A stretch of 64,000 bases of DNA from Hydra vulgaris (GCF_038396675.1 NC_088931.1:22792501-22856500); one strand, 5' to 3'. Counted from the stretch's first letter, positions 11,640 to 23,660 are shown. Notes: generated by a model not told the origin, from the letters alone. Numbers and translations are program-made.

Positions 11640-12620
11640 TCCTACAGCTCAACTATTAGTACCCAGACCTCAATTATTAGTACCCGTGTAAGAGTGGGCA
11701 ATATTTAGGGATCCCTACTCACGATCCACTTAGATATTTGGGCACCCGAAATTTTTTCTTTAAAACAAAGAGGTTTTAAAAAAGTAGCAAAAATGCTCAT
11801 ATTACCCAGACCACTTGGTAATATGAGCACTTTAAATTAACTCAAAAAAGTACATTAACTTTGTAAAAAATATACCAACCTGACAATTAGAACTAATTTT
11901 TGAAATATTATGAATCGTTATTAACAAAACTTATCATTAAAAGATCAAATTTTAGGCCACTTTTTGTTGAAACAATACTACTATGTTTTCCGCAAGAAAA
12001 AAAAAAATTAGTTCGTTATTTTTTCAATTTTATTAACTTCAACCTTGGAACGATAAAAGTTCAATTTTTTTGAATTTAAATTACAGAAAAATGTTTAGTA
12101 TTGTTAAAATATTAAAAAATTTTACTATATTTTGTTTTTATTTAAAAAACCAATTAAAACCACTGCTTTTTTACGACTTTAAACTAGGTAATTTCAATGA
12201 AAATCACTGGATAATTTGAGCATGCTCATATTACACAAAAATGGCATCTTTAAATAAAGTGAAAACTAAATAGCTCTACGCATTATTTTTTAAACAAAAA
12301 TGGATCGGATTTTTAGATAACATATTTTTCTTTATGAAAAAACTAATTTCATTATTTTAGCACCAAAATTTCGCGCCACAGATTTATTCATGCGTGATGA
12401 TATTATTTTAACAACGCAAAAAATTTAACAGCGTTTTAATTAGATGATAGCCGCTAATTAGTGCATATAGATTTACGCCAATTGTACTGATTCCTGTAAC
12501 TACCACATAAAGTCGATTCAAAAAATACATGGCAACTTTAACTTCACTGCTTACATCTAAGTAATCTTTAAGTATGCTCATATTACCAAGGTGCTCATAT
12601 TACCCTAATCTACCCTATAT
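11640..12620. repeat. Dispersed-box repeat region (GCTCATATTACC boxes)
   Basis: The box GCTCATATTAC(C) occurs at about 11794, in inverted orientation at about 11816, again near 12229, and twice close together at about 12576-12604. The first two form a hairpin (TGCTCATATTACC / GGTAATATGAGCA). A duplicated CTCAA.TATTAGTACCC pair lies at 11648-11684. No ORF is present. This looks like a non-autonomous DNA element with clustered terminal or subterminal boxes. Confidence 0.5.
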
Positions 12621-12702
12621 ATTTTTTGTTCTTTTTATTCTTTTTACTACATTTTAAATTTTCGTTACAATACTTAAAATACAAATATATAATAATAAAA
12701 AA

Positions 12703-12781
<79 letters not shown>
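12703..12781. repeat. (TA)n microsatellite
   Basis: About 78 bp of TA dinucleotide. Confidence 0.97.
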
Positions 12782-12784
<3 letters not shown>

Positions 12785-12999
12785 GATCGTTATTAAATAA
12801 CGTGAAATGTTCGTGTTAAAATTTATAAGATATTTACAAGATAAAAAATAGGTTAATGAAGTAAGAAACTTAAAATATTCCGTTACAAATACAAAATACA
12901 TTATTACATATTACAGTTGTTAATGATACATATATAATTTTTATAAATTCATGTTTAAATACAGGGTAAATAGGAAGATTACTAAAAAATATCAAAAAT

Positions 13000-14820
13000 G
13001 TATTGTTAAATCTTCGATTGTAAAAATGAGTTCTTTAAGCTTTCGTTTAAAAGAAAAATATTAAAAATTCGTTTAAAAGAAAAATAGTTACTTTGATGAA
13101 TAAAACCCTCAATTATAAATAAAATTTTTCCAACTATTATATTCCATAAGAATGGTCCGCAATAATCAATACAAAGTTTAAAAAGATTTGTTTGAAAAAT
13201 GGACTGCTTAATAAAATTATCATTGCGTAAAATGTATTTATTTTTATCTTTTGATGAATACAAATTATAGAAAGAAATCGGGGATGAATTGCTTTTACAT
13301 TTAAACATAAAACAAAGAATATTAAAAGTATTAAGCTCATATATATTAAAAACTATCGTTTCAAATCATAAAGGCTTGGCATGAGTGTAACGGTCTTTAA
13401 AATATATAAGATGTGCTACATGCTTCTGCGGACAATAAAGAGGTTTAAGTTTATTTTTATTTGTACTACCCCAAGCAATGTTTGCATAGTTTATGTAACA
13501 ATGAATAAATGAGCGATATAATTGTATTAAAGCATATTTATTTAAAACATTTCTTGCTTTTAACAATATTCCTATACTTTTTGAAATTTTACTTGATAAG
13601 ATTTTTCCATATAAGATTTTCATCTATATAAACACCTAGAAAGTTGGTTACTGTTACTTGTTTAATTTGTATATTGTCAATAACAAGATGATGTATGTTA
13701 ATTGGCAGTTTATATTTTTTAATAAGAGGATGGAAAAGAATCCATTTTAGTTTTATCAATACTAAGAGATAATTTGTTAGTCTTAAACCAGCCAGATATT
13801 TTGATTAACTCGATGTTCACGAAATGAAAAAAAGTAAAAATGCATTAGTGTGACATAAATAAATTAGTTTCATCAGCGAACATAATTGTTATTAAATCCG
13901 AGGCTTTTATAGATATTTTAGATCATTAATATAAATAAGGGAAGAAAGAGGTACTAATATAGATCCTTGAAGAACACCACATATAACATTTAACAAATTT
14001 AATGAAAATGTTTCATCGGCGTAAATAAATTGTTTACAATTAGTTAAATAACTTTTCAACCATTTTAAAACATTTCCTATTATACCATAATATTTTGATC
14101 TTTTAGCAAGAATTTTATGATTAATGGTACCAAACGCTTTCGCTAAATCCATAAATATTCCCAATGTGAATTGAGAATTTTTAATTAAGTCTGATATACC
14201 TCTTGTAAGCTGAATAATAGTATGCTCGCTTGAATTATTTTTTTAAATCCATATTGCATGTTATATAATAATTTATTTGATAAAAGGTGATTGTATATTT
14301 TGTTGTACAAAATTCTTTCTAAAATTTTAGAAAAAAAAAGAGGGGATAGAAATTGGACGATAGTGTTTTACATTAGTTTTTTCTCCGTCTTTAAATATAG
14401 AAATAATTTTTGCTATTTTTAAATCATCAGGAAAAACTCCCTGGTTAAGAGAGCATTTAAAAATAAAAGTATATCTTTTAAAATGTCGAAACAGTTTATA
14501 ATAATATTCTCATTGATATCATCTGGACCAATTGCTTTATTTGACTAAGAATTTAAAAGCACTTTCAAACTCTTCAAAAGACAAATCAAAAAAAATTTAG
14601 ATACGAGTTTGGAGGGTCATTTGTTGCCTTTATTAATTTTTTAGGGTATGAAATTTTTTCGGCTAGGTTTGGTTCTACGAATACAAAATATTTATTAAAT
14701 TTGGTAGCAATTATATTTTGATCAAGAAAAAAATCATCATCTACTTTAATAACTGAGGGCAAAGATTGCGACATTTTCTTTAGTGTTACCAGTAATTTCG
14801 TTTATTACCTGCCAAGTGCG
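13000..14820 (-). pseudogene. LINE (CR1/L2-type) reverse transcriptase relic B
   Basis: Minus-strand blocks in order: LPSVIKVDDDFFLDQN (14774-14586), RT motif A in IFMDLAKAFGTINHKIL and motif B in GVLQGSILVPL followed by YINDL (14164-13907), then SSKISKSIGILLKARN...YINYANIAWGST and QKHVAHLIYFKDRYTHAKPL (13623-13366), the C-terminal signature of this LINE class. Motif A has Gly in place of Asp (KAFGT for KAFDT). Frame breaks between blocks and the absence of an endonuclease indicate a 5'-truncated dead copy. It is better preserved than relic A. Confidence 0.85.
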
Positions 14821-14946
14821 TTTTGAGTTTAATTTGTAATAATTAGTTTAACTTTTTTTTTTGGGAGGGGTCTTATCACCCCTCTCCCCCCATTCTCCTT
14901 TCAAAAAAAAAAAATTTAAGTTAAAATTATTATTGAAAAAAAATAT

Positions 14947-16085
14947 ATGTCAAATATTTTTAACATGTATACTTTCAAATATGCAAAAATAGTTGTTTGT
15001 CTTCGATGGGTCAATGATGATTTACAAGCACACGAAGAGTTCATTGGAATGCATCCGTTACCAAATACAACGAAGCCTTTGGAACAGCATATGGTTTGGA
15101 ATATATATATATTTGTAAACTTATTAAAAAATTACCTTAAAGAAATTCCAAACTCAATGCTATTAGAGAACTAATGGAAAACAATTTAAAGTCTATCTAT
15201 AAATTTTTTCCAACAAGGTGGACAGTGCGTAGCGATGTTTTTGAATTACTTCTAGAAAACTATCGCGAGCTAATAGAGCTTTGGAGATTTCAAGAGTTGA
15301 ATGATACCAAAACGAAATCAAGAATTCTGGAGTGAAGTTTATAATATCGACATTTGACTTTATCTTTTGTTGCTATTTAGGGGAATGCCTTCTGAAACAA
15401 ACAGACAATCTAAGTAAGGCACTCCAGGGGTCAAGGTATTTTGGCAACAGAAAGACAGAATTTAGCACCTCAAGTTGTTAATGTTTTGGAAAAATTCCAA
15501 AGCAACGAAATTTACGAACTTTCTTGGGAACGTACTATGAAATGGAAAATCCAGCCTGGTGTCGCTGACCCTAAACTCTCAAGAAAAAAGAAAATGCCAG
15601 ATTATTAAAAATCAACTCTTAACCCACAAAAAAACTATCATTTCCATGGTTACATATCATTTCCATGATTCACCAACATTATTGCCAATTGTATTTTGAA
15701 GAACATTATTGTCAATTGTATTTTGAAGCTTTCGATCTTATTATCAGTTTTATAAAACAGGAGTTTGATCATCTGGAATCAGTTTGTCACTTTTATTGTC
15801 AAGACATTAACCAATCTTTAGCTAAAACACAAATTGCATTTCTTCCAAGCATTGCAACATCATTAGGTAACAATATCAAAAAATTCTCTATCAAAGATCT
15901 AATCTTGTTTTTCAAAAGTTTGGATCACTCTAAAAGAGTTTTATTTACCGAAGGTGTAAAGATTGCCAAGCTAATTCTTGCCATGCCAGCTACTAATGTT
16001 CTTAGTGAAAGATCTTTATCCGCTTTATAAAGAGTTAAAACCTACTTTCGATTGATAACAATAGATTCCCGCCTAAATAATAATT
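14947..16085 (+). pseudogene. hAT transposase relic (ZMYM1-like)
   Basis: Plus-strand reading begins with IVVCLRWVNDDLQAHEEF, the typical start of the DUF4371 region of ZMYM1/Tip100-like hAT transposases. It continues through IRELMENNLKSIYKFFPTRW and ends with the C-terminal dimerisation signature AKLILAMPATNVLSERSLSAL followed by a stop and RVKTYFRL (15965-16050). Multiple stops and shifts intervene. I did not find convincing terminal repeats. Confidence 0.82.
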
Positions 16086-16088
16086 AAA

Positions 16089-16141
16089 ATATTTAATGTA
16101 TTAGACATCCTAAAGTATAGGATGCCTAATACACTAAATAT
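16089..16141. repeat. Imperfect hairpin at the end of the hAT relic
   Basis: TATTAGACATCCTA and TAGGATGCCTAATA are near-perfect inverted arms around AAGTA, extended outward by ATATTTA.TG / CACTAAATAT. It could be a hAT end or a template-switch hairpin. Confidence 0.7.
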
Positions 16142-16295
16142 TTAAATTTTAATCTAAATAGTAAAATAGAAAACAATGAAATAATTTTAAATATAATATT
16201 ATGCAGGTTAAAACTTTCAATAAATAAAACTATAAGAAACAAATAAAAATAACATATTAGATTTAAATGAAACAAGAATTGATTAATGAAATAGG

Positions 16296-16367
<72 letters not shown>
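16296..16367. repeat. (TA)n microsatellite flanking Penelope-like element
   Basis: About 70 bp of TA immediately left of the Penelope-like pair; a matching tract lies on its other side (18268-18382). Confidence 0.97.
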
Positions 16368-16369
<2 letters not shown>

Positions 16370-16512
16370 ATATATAAAGCAAAAAATAGTCAAACCATAA
16401 AAACAAAATTAAATCTTTTTTTCTCAAAATATTTATTATCAAAAATATTTTTTAATTTCCAAAAAATTCACTAAAACAAAGTATTTTTATGTAATTGATT
16501 AAATAAACTTTA

Positions 16513-16549
16513 AGCACTAGAGGCCTTCCAAAAAATTATCAGTAGTGCT
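16513..16549 (-). ncRNA. Degenerate type I hammerhead-ribozyme-like motif
   Basis: On the minus strand, AGCACTA and TAGTGCT form a 7-bp stem I enclosing CTGATAA, a short loop, then GGAAGG and CCTC. Relative to the hammerhead consensus, CTGATGA has changed to CTGATAA and GAAA to GAAG, so it is probably inactive. Hammerheads are known components of Penelope-like elements. Confidence 0.4.
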
Positions 16550-16604
16550 GTTTTGGTACTTAGCAAGGATTTTGTTTACAAAATGTAACTATTAAAGGTT
16601 ACTA

Positions 16605-17839
16605 TTATGATGGATTAAGTTTTAATAATACACAGGAAGTATCAATTAAGAGTATCATGTTGTTGTTTGCGCAAGCGCTTTTCGTATGATAACAAAAAAC
16701 TTTCATTGTTAAGCTCAAGGAAAACAAAAAGTTGAAAAAAGGTTCAATTACATTTTTGTGGGAACGTTGACAGGTATAAACATGGTTGTCAAATCTATTA
16801 GTTGATAGGCCAGTTCTGCAACTAGAAATATGTCCGTTTATTCGTAATCTTAAATTGTTAGTTTTGCCAGTATATGTGGCTTGTTTTTTGCATGCCAAAC
16901 ATTTAAGGTAATAAATTTTATTTTTGCTGTTGCATGTGATGTGACTTTTTATTTTCCAGATAGTATCATTAGATGTTTCAAACTCATCTACTTCTTGAAG
17001 GTAGAGTCTGCATATTTTACACCGAATGTCTTTGCATTTAAATATGCCAATCTTCTTATTATTTGCTTCAACTTCTAACTTACTAAGAAGTAAGTCTTCT
17101 TAGTAAGTTAGGAGGTTGTTTAAAAGCTAATACCGCATAAATATTAGAAAAAACATTTTTGACTCTTTCATTATGAGATACTTTGAGCAAAAGATTAGCT
17201 TCTGAGATTAAAGGTTGACAATTGAGATTGCTATAGAATGTTATAATTAAAGGAAATGTTTCTTTAGACTTCTTTTGTGGTGCTGGTCCTTGTAGTTTTG
17301 CATTATGGAATGCGTTATTTATAATTACATCAGGATATTCACAATCTTTCAACCATGACTTTAGTTCTGCAAGACGAATTTTTTCAATTTCGTAATTAGA
17401 TGTAAAAACAATTATTCTTTTAGCTAAATTGTAAGGAATATTCTTTTTGATGTGAAATGGATGATGACTTTTATAGTTTAAGTAGTTATGAATGTTAGTT
17501 TTTTTATAATAATTGTCTCTGAATTTTTTTGTAATTTTCAAGAGTAATTGCGATGTCTAAAAAGTTAATTACACTGTAGGTGTTATCATTTTTAAAAAAC
17601 TCTTTGCCAAAATCGGTTGTAAAACTAATTGAATCATTTAATTCAGTAAGAGAAACTTTAAAATTTCTGATGTCAAGATGTTTTGGCATGATTATAAAAC
17701 CATCATCAATATATCTAAAATAAAATTTCTTTATATCAGCTACTTCACGGTTTGAAAAATACTAAGGTAAGATTATTGCAAAAAGCTTAGTCTCTTCTAG
17801 AAACCCGATAGTGAGACAAGCATAATCTGGTGCGAAATC
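16605..17839 (-). pseudogene. Penelope-like reverse transcriptase with GIY-YIG-type C-terminus
   Basis: Minus-strand blocks in order: SFVDFAPDYACLTIGFLEE then KLFAIILP (17835-17765), YFRYIDDGFIIMPKHLD with the catalytic YIDD (about 17735-17680), thumb-like IPYNLAKRIIVFTSNYE, LKSWLKDCEYP and NAKLQGPAP, then AVLAFKQPPNLLRRLTS (17541-17083), and finally MACKKQATYTGKTNNLRLR (16898-16840), a GIY-YIG-like endonuclease start with conserved Gly-Lys-Thr and Arg. The N-terminal half is missing at the junction near 17840, and a stop and at least two frame breaks occur, so it is inactive. The IPYNLAKRI..LQGPAP..FKQPPNL string is diagnostic for Penelope-like rather than LINE RTs. Confidence 0.85.
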
Positions 17840-18131
17840 TACAGAACTAGCCTATCAACTAATAGATTTGTCAGCCATGTTTATATCTGTCAACGTTCCT
17901 ACAAAAATGTAGTTGAACCTTTTTTTCAACTTTTTGTTTTCGTCGAGCTTAACAATCAAAGTATTTTTTTATCATAAAAAAAGCATTTTCACAAACAAAA
18001 ACATGATACTCTTAATTGATACTTCCTTGTATTATTAGAATTTAACTCATCATAATAGTTACTCATAGCAACAATATGTAATTAAAATTATTTTTAATTT
18101 GTTTACAAAAATCTTGCAACAATACCAAAAC

Positions 18132-18168
18132 AGCACTACTGATGATTATTTGGAAGGCCTCTAGTGCT
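18132..18168 (+). ncRNA. Type I hammerhead-ribozyme-like motif in the inverted Penelope copy
   Basis: AGCACTA (18132-18138) pairs perfectly with TAGTGCT (18162-18168) as stem I. The intervening bases contain an intact CTGATGA box (18139-18145), a minimal stem II region, GAAG (18153-18156) and CTC, with predicted cleavage after C18161. Deviations from consensus are GAAG for GAAA and almost no stem II. It occupies the same element position and sense as the motif at 16513-16549. Confidence 0.45.
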
Positions 18169-18266
18169 TAAAGTTTATTTAATTAATTATATAAAAATAC
18201 TTTGTATTAGTGAATTTTTTGGAAATTAAAAAATATTTTTAATAATAAATATTTTGAGAAAAAAAG

Positions 18267-18402
<136 letters not shown>

Positions 18403-18480
18403 CCCACTTTTACACGGAAAGGTGTGGGCCCTAATATATGAGCTGTAGGGATAAAAAATATTATTGTGTTTGCGTACATA

Positions 18481-20130
18481 TATATAAGTATTTTTTATTC
18501 TGATTCACTCCCAATGAGGTTGCAAACAACCACTATTAAGTTGGGAGTTATTAGAAAAAAGAATAGAGTTGTAGGGCAAGGAAACGGCTGATGAGACTTA
18601 AAAGTTGTAGGTTGCGTGAGTCAAGAAAAAATGGAGATCGGAGAGAGTTCCGAAGGGTTGAAGTGCGGGGAAAAAAACTAGACGAATAAAAGCTTTAAGA
18701 GCATGCAGGGACAGATATAGTAAAAGAATGAGACTTTGCAGAATGACAAGTCAAGCGAGAATGAATTTCAGTTTATAGAACTAGAGATGATAGCTCCTTT
18801 GAACAGCGACCATGATAGTATTTGTAGAAAAGAGAAAGAGATGCAACTTTATGAAGAATGGAAAGAGACTTAAGCTTAGCAGAAAGAGTGGTTCAAACTA
18901 TATTTACAATGCATTTTTGGACCTTGTCTAGAAGATAAAGAGCATCATTAGAAAAATCAGCCCAAATTCGACAACAGTATTCCATACAAAGATGAATAAA
19001 AGATTTGAAGAAGTATAGAATGGAATCAGGAGAGAGAAAATGGAAAGCACGATAAAAGAAGCAAACTTAGCAGATGCTAATTTAGCAATTGATTGTATAT
19101 ATTGTTTCCATGAAAGGTCAGTGGTTAAAGATAATCCAAAAGAAGTAAAAAAAAGGACTCAGTGAGAGGATTGCTATTTATTAATATAGGAATGTCTACA
19201 GTATTGTGATTTTTGTTGGCAGTAAATAACTGAATTTTGTTGGAGTTAAAATTTACAAGCCACTGCAAGTTCCAATTTAATACAGAAGGGAGATCAGATT
19301 CCAGATTGGCTTCTAAGCAATCGAAAAAAGAAAACATTTTGTAAAGACAGGAATTTAAAGTTGAGTCATCAGCAAAATGAGCTACTTTAGAAGTAAGGCT
19401 GTTGGGAAGATCATTAATGTAGATAAGAAGCAAAGCAGAACCGAATATAAAACCTTGAGGTACCTCAGAAGTTCCTGGAAATAAAGAAGAGTATTGGCCT
19501 TCGAAGATAAATTAATAGAGCGGTTAGAAAGAAACGATTTGACAATCTCAAAAGCTTTTCTAGATTCACCATACGAAACAAGCTTATGGAAAAGACCAGT
19601 ATGCCAAACTTTGTCGAAAGTTTTAGATATGTCAAGTGCAATAGCCCTAGCCTCTCCACCTCTCACCGCCATCTCACCTCACCGGAGTTTTTGAAAATTG
19701 GAACAGCAGATGTCATTTTCCAGCAGACAGGAAAACAAGACTCAGTCAAGTAATCATTAAATATTTTAGAGAGAATTAAAGCGAGTTCCGGAAAACAATT
19801 TTGTAAGACTATGACAGGAATATTATCCGGATCACAAGCCGTAGAAGAGTTTAATTGAGGTATGACTTTAGCAACGGAAACTGGAGTAATTTGAATGTCT
19901 ATCAATGGGTTAACCTGTTTAATTGGAATGGAAGGAAGAGAATGGCAATAAGATTCAAGAGTTGAACTAGAAAAAAAGTTTTTTGCAAATAGTTTTGCCT
20001 TATCCTTGGGAGAGGGAATAAGATCAGGCCCATGAATAAGAGATAGAATGCTGGACCAACCTTTATTAATGACGCTGTTGAAGATTTTCCAAAAGTCTCT
20101 AGAGCCAAACTTCTGCATATAATATAGAAG
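18481..20130 (-). pseudogene. LINE reverse transcriptase relic C
   Basis: Minus-strand order: KFGSRDFWKIFNSVINKGW and LNSSTACDPDNIPVIVLQN (20118-19663), RT motif A in IALDISKTFDKVWHTGLFHK (19640-19580), then YINDLPN..VAHFADDSTLN with the catalytic FADD loop (19433-19370), and downstream residues to a 3' end near 18490 that reads GGGAGTGAATCAGAAT. Copy D at 26.5-28.0 kb ends with the same terminal sequence followed by (AAT)n, so both are the same family with a microsatellite-type tail. Frame breaks show this copy is dead. Confidence 0.85.
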
Positions 20131-20315
20131 TTGGTTTTTTTTAAATGGATCAATGGGCTTTCAATATTTTTTGCTCGTGTTTTAATTTCCAAAATAGTTT
20201 GATGTGAGACAAATCTATCTAGACTTGCTCCATAATTTAAATCATCTGGGTGATAGAAAAATCCACACATTTCAGGTGAACATTTTGACATCTTTGCAAA
20301 CTGTTGAAGTGCCAT
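20130..20315 (-). other. Unassigned open stretch upstream of LINE relic C
   Basis: Minus strand gives MALQQFAKMSKCSPEMCGF then FYHPDDLNYGASLDRF, a natural-looking composition that I cannot assign. It joins the LINE relic through ESPLIHLKK. It may be a fragment of another element into which the LINE was inserted. Confidence 0.35.
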
Positions 20316-20729
20316 AAAATCATATTTATGTCAACGCTCAAAATTTTTTCTTTTGTGTGTTATAAAAATTGTTTTCGTTTGATCCTTTCATAACTACCTT
20401 CTAAAAATTTACATAATGTCCGTAATGCTGGTAATCGACTCCCCATTATTTTTTCTTTTCTTGTGTCCATTCACTCTTGGGTATTTTGTTTAACATTAAT
20501 ATGATTTGTGTATTGTATTTGTGTTGGTATCAGGTTTGTCAAGTTAATTTGAATAACAGGATGCTAATTCAAAAGTTGTATACTACTTTTTTCTAAAGCA
20601 ATATCTTGTTCAGGTGAAATTGAAACTACATTAATTTTTACTTTATTTTGATTTAATTTTTGAAATATTTATTTACTATAATTATTGGTATTTACTATAA
20701 TTTTCTTGATATTCTTGTGGATTTACTGC

Positions 20730-20799
20730 TTCCAAAAAATTCACTTATACAAAGTATTTTTATGTAATTGATTAAATAAACTTTAAGCACTAGAGGCCT
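20730..20799 (+). mobile_element. Penelope-element terminal-repeat fragment
   Basis: This 70-bp stretch is nearly identical to about 16458-16527 of the Penelope-like terminal repeat, including TTAAGCACTAGAGGCCT, and stops within the hammerhead-like segment. It lies in the same orientation as the major copy's end and is not next to a TA tract. Confidence 0.85.
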
Positions 20800-20854
20800 G
20801 AAAAAATGTTTATATAAAGTATGAATTTTCTCTCTTTTCTGCTATTTTCTTTTC

Positions 20855-21200
20855 GTGATTTTCTTCGTGACGGTCCTTGGGCTGATGTATTTTCCCACTC
20901 AGCCTAAAAACGCGCCTCCTATATAACCTCCTGGATTCAGTAAGGAATGGAAGCTTATATTTTTTCTCCTCTGTTCAAAGTCAAGCCTCATTCTACTCCA
21001 TGGTTTTCATCTTTTTGTGCAGCTGCTATATCTAATTGTTATCACTTTTTTCACCTTTTTAAAAAAAATAACTCCCTTGAAAACAAACGGCTATTTAATA
21101 TTGCAGGTAATTGATTTAAAAATGTGCTGTCAGATGCTAAGCTCCATTATTCTCAGTTCACTAAATCTCGAATCTTATCTCAGGCTCAGGTTGAACTTCT
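20855..21200 (+). pseudogene. LINE fragment of the same family as C and D, opposite strand
   Basis: Plus-strand reading gives RDGPWADVFSHSA, then VKPHSTPWFSSFCAAAIS, NSLENKRLFNIAG and VLSDAKLHYSQFTKSRILSQ. In this class such a segment lies just upstream of the KFGSRDFW block seen in copy C. It is broken by stops and has no RT domain. Confidence 0.65.
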
Positions 21201-21427
21201 ATGTACAAAATGTAAATACTGCTTTTTACAATCTTATAATCCAGAAACAACGAACTCAAATTACTTTATTATTCAAATTAATTATCTACTGATGTCCGTT
21301 ATGATAGAAATATCAGATAACATTTTGCATTAAATCCAATTAAAAATGGAATTATCAAGAACATTTTACTTTTAGAATTAATATTATGGGAAAAATTTTA
21401 GATTTTAAAGAACAAAACCACATAGAT

Positions 21428-22095
21428 TGTATATCGTTGCTTCAAAGTAAAACTATCTTTAGTCTATTTTTAGCAAAATTGACTTTTTCTGTTTAAAATA
21501 TTTCTTAAGTGCAAAAAAGTCATTTCTCAAAGTATGGAACCAAAATTGATTCAACTTTTGCAACTATGAGTAAATTTAATTATCTTATGTCCTAAAAAAA
21601 TAATTAAGAGACATCGTTGCTACAAAACAAAACTATCCTAAGTCCATTTTTCGGCAAAAAGAAAACTTTTATGGTTTAAAATACTTAATACATATAATAA
21701 GTAACTAAAAACAAGCAGATTTAATCCAAAAAATCAAATGCAGAGATTAAACTTAAAACTTTAAATGTCTTTTTTTTCAGAACAGCCAAAACGGACTTAA
21801 GATGGTGTCTTGTTTTGCAGCGGCAATTTAATTTGTAGAATTTTGTCATACTTTATATAGTTTTAAGAATATCTTAAGTCCATTTGTATTGTTGCTTCTC
21901 ATAAATTAAATTTTTAAATCTTTATTTTTTATATTATCAAAAGTAATAACATATTCTATAAGTATTTTAAAAACAATTTGGTTTTATTAGGAAGATCAAA
22001 CGCAGTGATGAATTAAAAACGTTAAATGCCTTTTTTTCAGAACAGCAAAAATGGACTTAAGATTGTCTTGTTTTGTAGCAAAGATATTATAGAAA
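21428..22095. mobile_element. MITE-like element with two direct and two inverted 65-bp blocks
   Basis: A block containing TCGTTGC..CAAA.AAAACTATC then AAGTCCATTTTT occurs on the plus strand at about 21434 and 21611 and as inverted copies ending near 21830 and 22090 (GGACTTAAGAT..TGTCTTGTTTTG). A partial fifth piece lies near 21885. No coding sequence. It reads like one MITE family nested or duplicated within itself. Confidence 0.6.
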
Positions 22096-22289
22096 ATGTT
22101 GAAAAATCAATTCCTCCATTAAAATTGGTTTAAATATTTAAAATATTTTATAATAAAAAACAAAATAAGTTTTATATGTTTATATATATTCACAAAATAT
22201 TATTTAATACAAATTCTTCCATTGGTCCAATTGGGCGCATTGCAAGGTTTTAATATGACATAACATTTTCCATGTTGAAGAAAGTAAGT

Positions 22290-23115
22290 CCATTTATTGT
22301 AACGTCCACAAAGTATTAAGAATTGACCAACCACGTACGCGTCCTGTGAATCTCTCTACATGAATACGGGTATAAGCTAAATTAAAATTACCAGCTATGC
22401 CAGCTTGTGGGAACTGATGGCTTGATTTCTGAGATAGATGGTTCAGATATATTCCTTTTAAAGCGCATAAATCTTGAATTGAAAACTTTCTATCTGCCAC
22501 AATTTCGTGTTCTTCCTCAACTTGTTCTAAAATATGAGATTGTTTTATTAATTCATTATCTGTGACGGAACCAAGATATATGTCTCCAAAAAGCAATCCT
22601 GACCCATGTGGTGAGATTCTAATTAAATCTTTCCCTGTTGTACTATTTTTATTACTTGAAAACATTAAAGTGTTTAGGTCATAATTGGTTAATTGTTGAA
22701 ATATATGTTCAGTAGCATCCACAACAATATCGGTTTCACCACAGCCAGTTTTTTCAAAAACAGAAGGCACCATCAAAGAAATATAAGAGCTTTTGACTTC
22801 TAAACTTTTCTCTCAAAGTATTGCGTCTATAAATACAACCCACCTTGTAAAAACACGATACACTGCGCATACAGCAACACCCACCATAATCCAATAACAC
22901 TAAGATGAAGTGCATGTCTGCACAATCTTAAAACTGAAAACAACTCGGTTTTCTTATCAAGGAATTTGGTTCCTGTACCTTTACAATCAGGGTATTCAAT
23001 TAAGTAAAAATGTAATGCTACACACATATATAGGAGTGTAAATTGCTGGATAGATAGACCACGTAAATATTTAAATTGCTTTGGTCTGTCTTTAAGTTTG
23101 GAATATATAAACATT
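22290..23115 (-). pseudogene. ISL2EU/Harbinger-like DDE transposase relic
   Basis: Minus-strand N-terminal part: PKQFKYLRGLSIQQFTLLY and IEYPDCKGTG then KKTELFSVLRLCRHALHLSV (23090-22890). After a frame break, TDIVVDATEHIFQQ with the first catalytic Asp follows, then KDLIRISPHGSGLLFGDIYL, the DRKFSIQDLCALKG block with the second Asp, and TRIHVERFTGRVRGWSIL with the terminal Glu (22776-22294). This is the layout of DDE_Tnp_4 transposases of ISL2EU/Harbinger type. A missing central piece and the frame change make it inactive. Confidence 0.78.
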
Positions 23116-23462
23116 TCTTTTTCAAATTTGTCGAGTTTTGTTTAAAATTATATTTCTTACAGATAAACTTAAATAATTTCTACGTAATATATCGTTCTTT
23201 ACTTTGTTTACTTTCTTTTTTTCACTTTTAAGTTGTTTTATATAGTTGTTTGGGTTGTTTAGTTTTTCTTGAAGAATTTCATAAGCATCCTCTTTTTAAT
23301 TTAGAAAACAACTGTTGTTTAATTTGTTTACGTAATGATAACAGATGTTTAGGTAATGATAATCGAGGTTTCGTAACATAAACAGATTGGTTTGAGGGTT
23401 TTTACGAACAAGTCAAGGTTTAGATAAGGGTACCATCATATCAAGCTTACGTTTCAACCCTT

Positions 23463-23660
23463 TCAAAGTTTTTTTTCACCTTTGGTTACTTTTCGTGACA
23501 TAGTCATTTTGGTCAGTGTATTTGTGTATTTTCGTTGCATTCTAGCAATTTGGCTTGGTGGTACAGCTATGTCTGGAATATCAGTGCATAACTCTCTGAT
23601 TCCAGATAAAAAATATTTCTGAAATTCATTCCTTTTTATGTAAATATCGAACATATTCAT
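23463..23660 (-). other. Possible N-terminal remnant upstream of the ISL2EU-like relic
   Basis: Minus strand gives MNMFDIYIKRNEFQKYF then IPDIAVPPSQIARMQRKY and a basic tail. It may be the 5' part of the same transposon's coding region, but it is separated by about 350 bp of broken sequence and I do not recognise it alone. Confidence 0.3.

Larger units (their letters stand above)
16400..18266 (-). mobile_element. Penelope-like retroelement, two partial copies joined head-to-head
   Basis: The major copy runs minus from about 17840 to 16400 and carries RT and GIY-YIG-type coding. The region 17840-18266 is an inverted copy of about 16400-16820, i.e. the 3' coding end and following repeat of the same element, on the plus strand. 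The RT is truncated exactly where the inverted copy begins. The outward ends of both copies run into (TA)n tracts. Inverted, truncated partner copies and terminal repeats are known features of Penelope-like elements. Confidence 0.82.
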
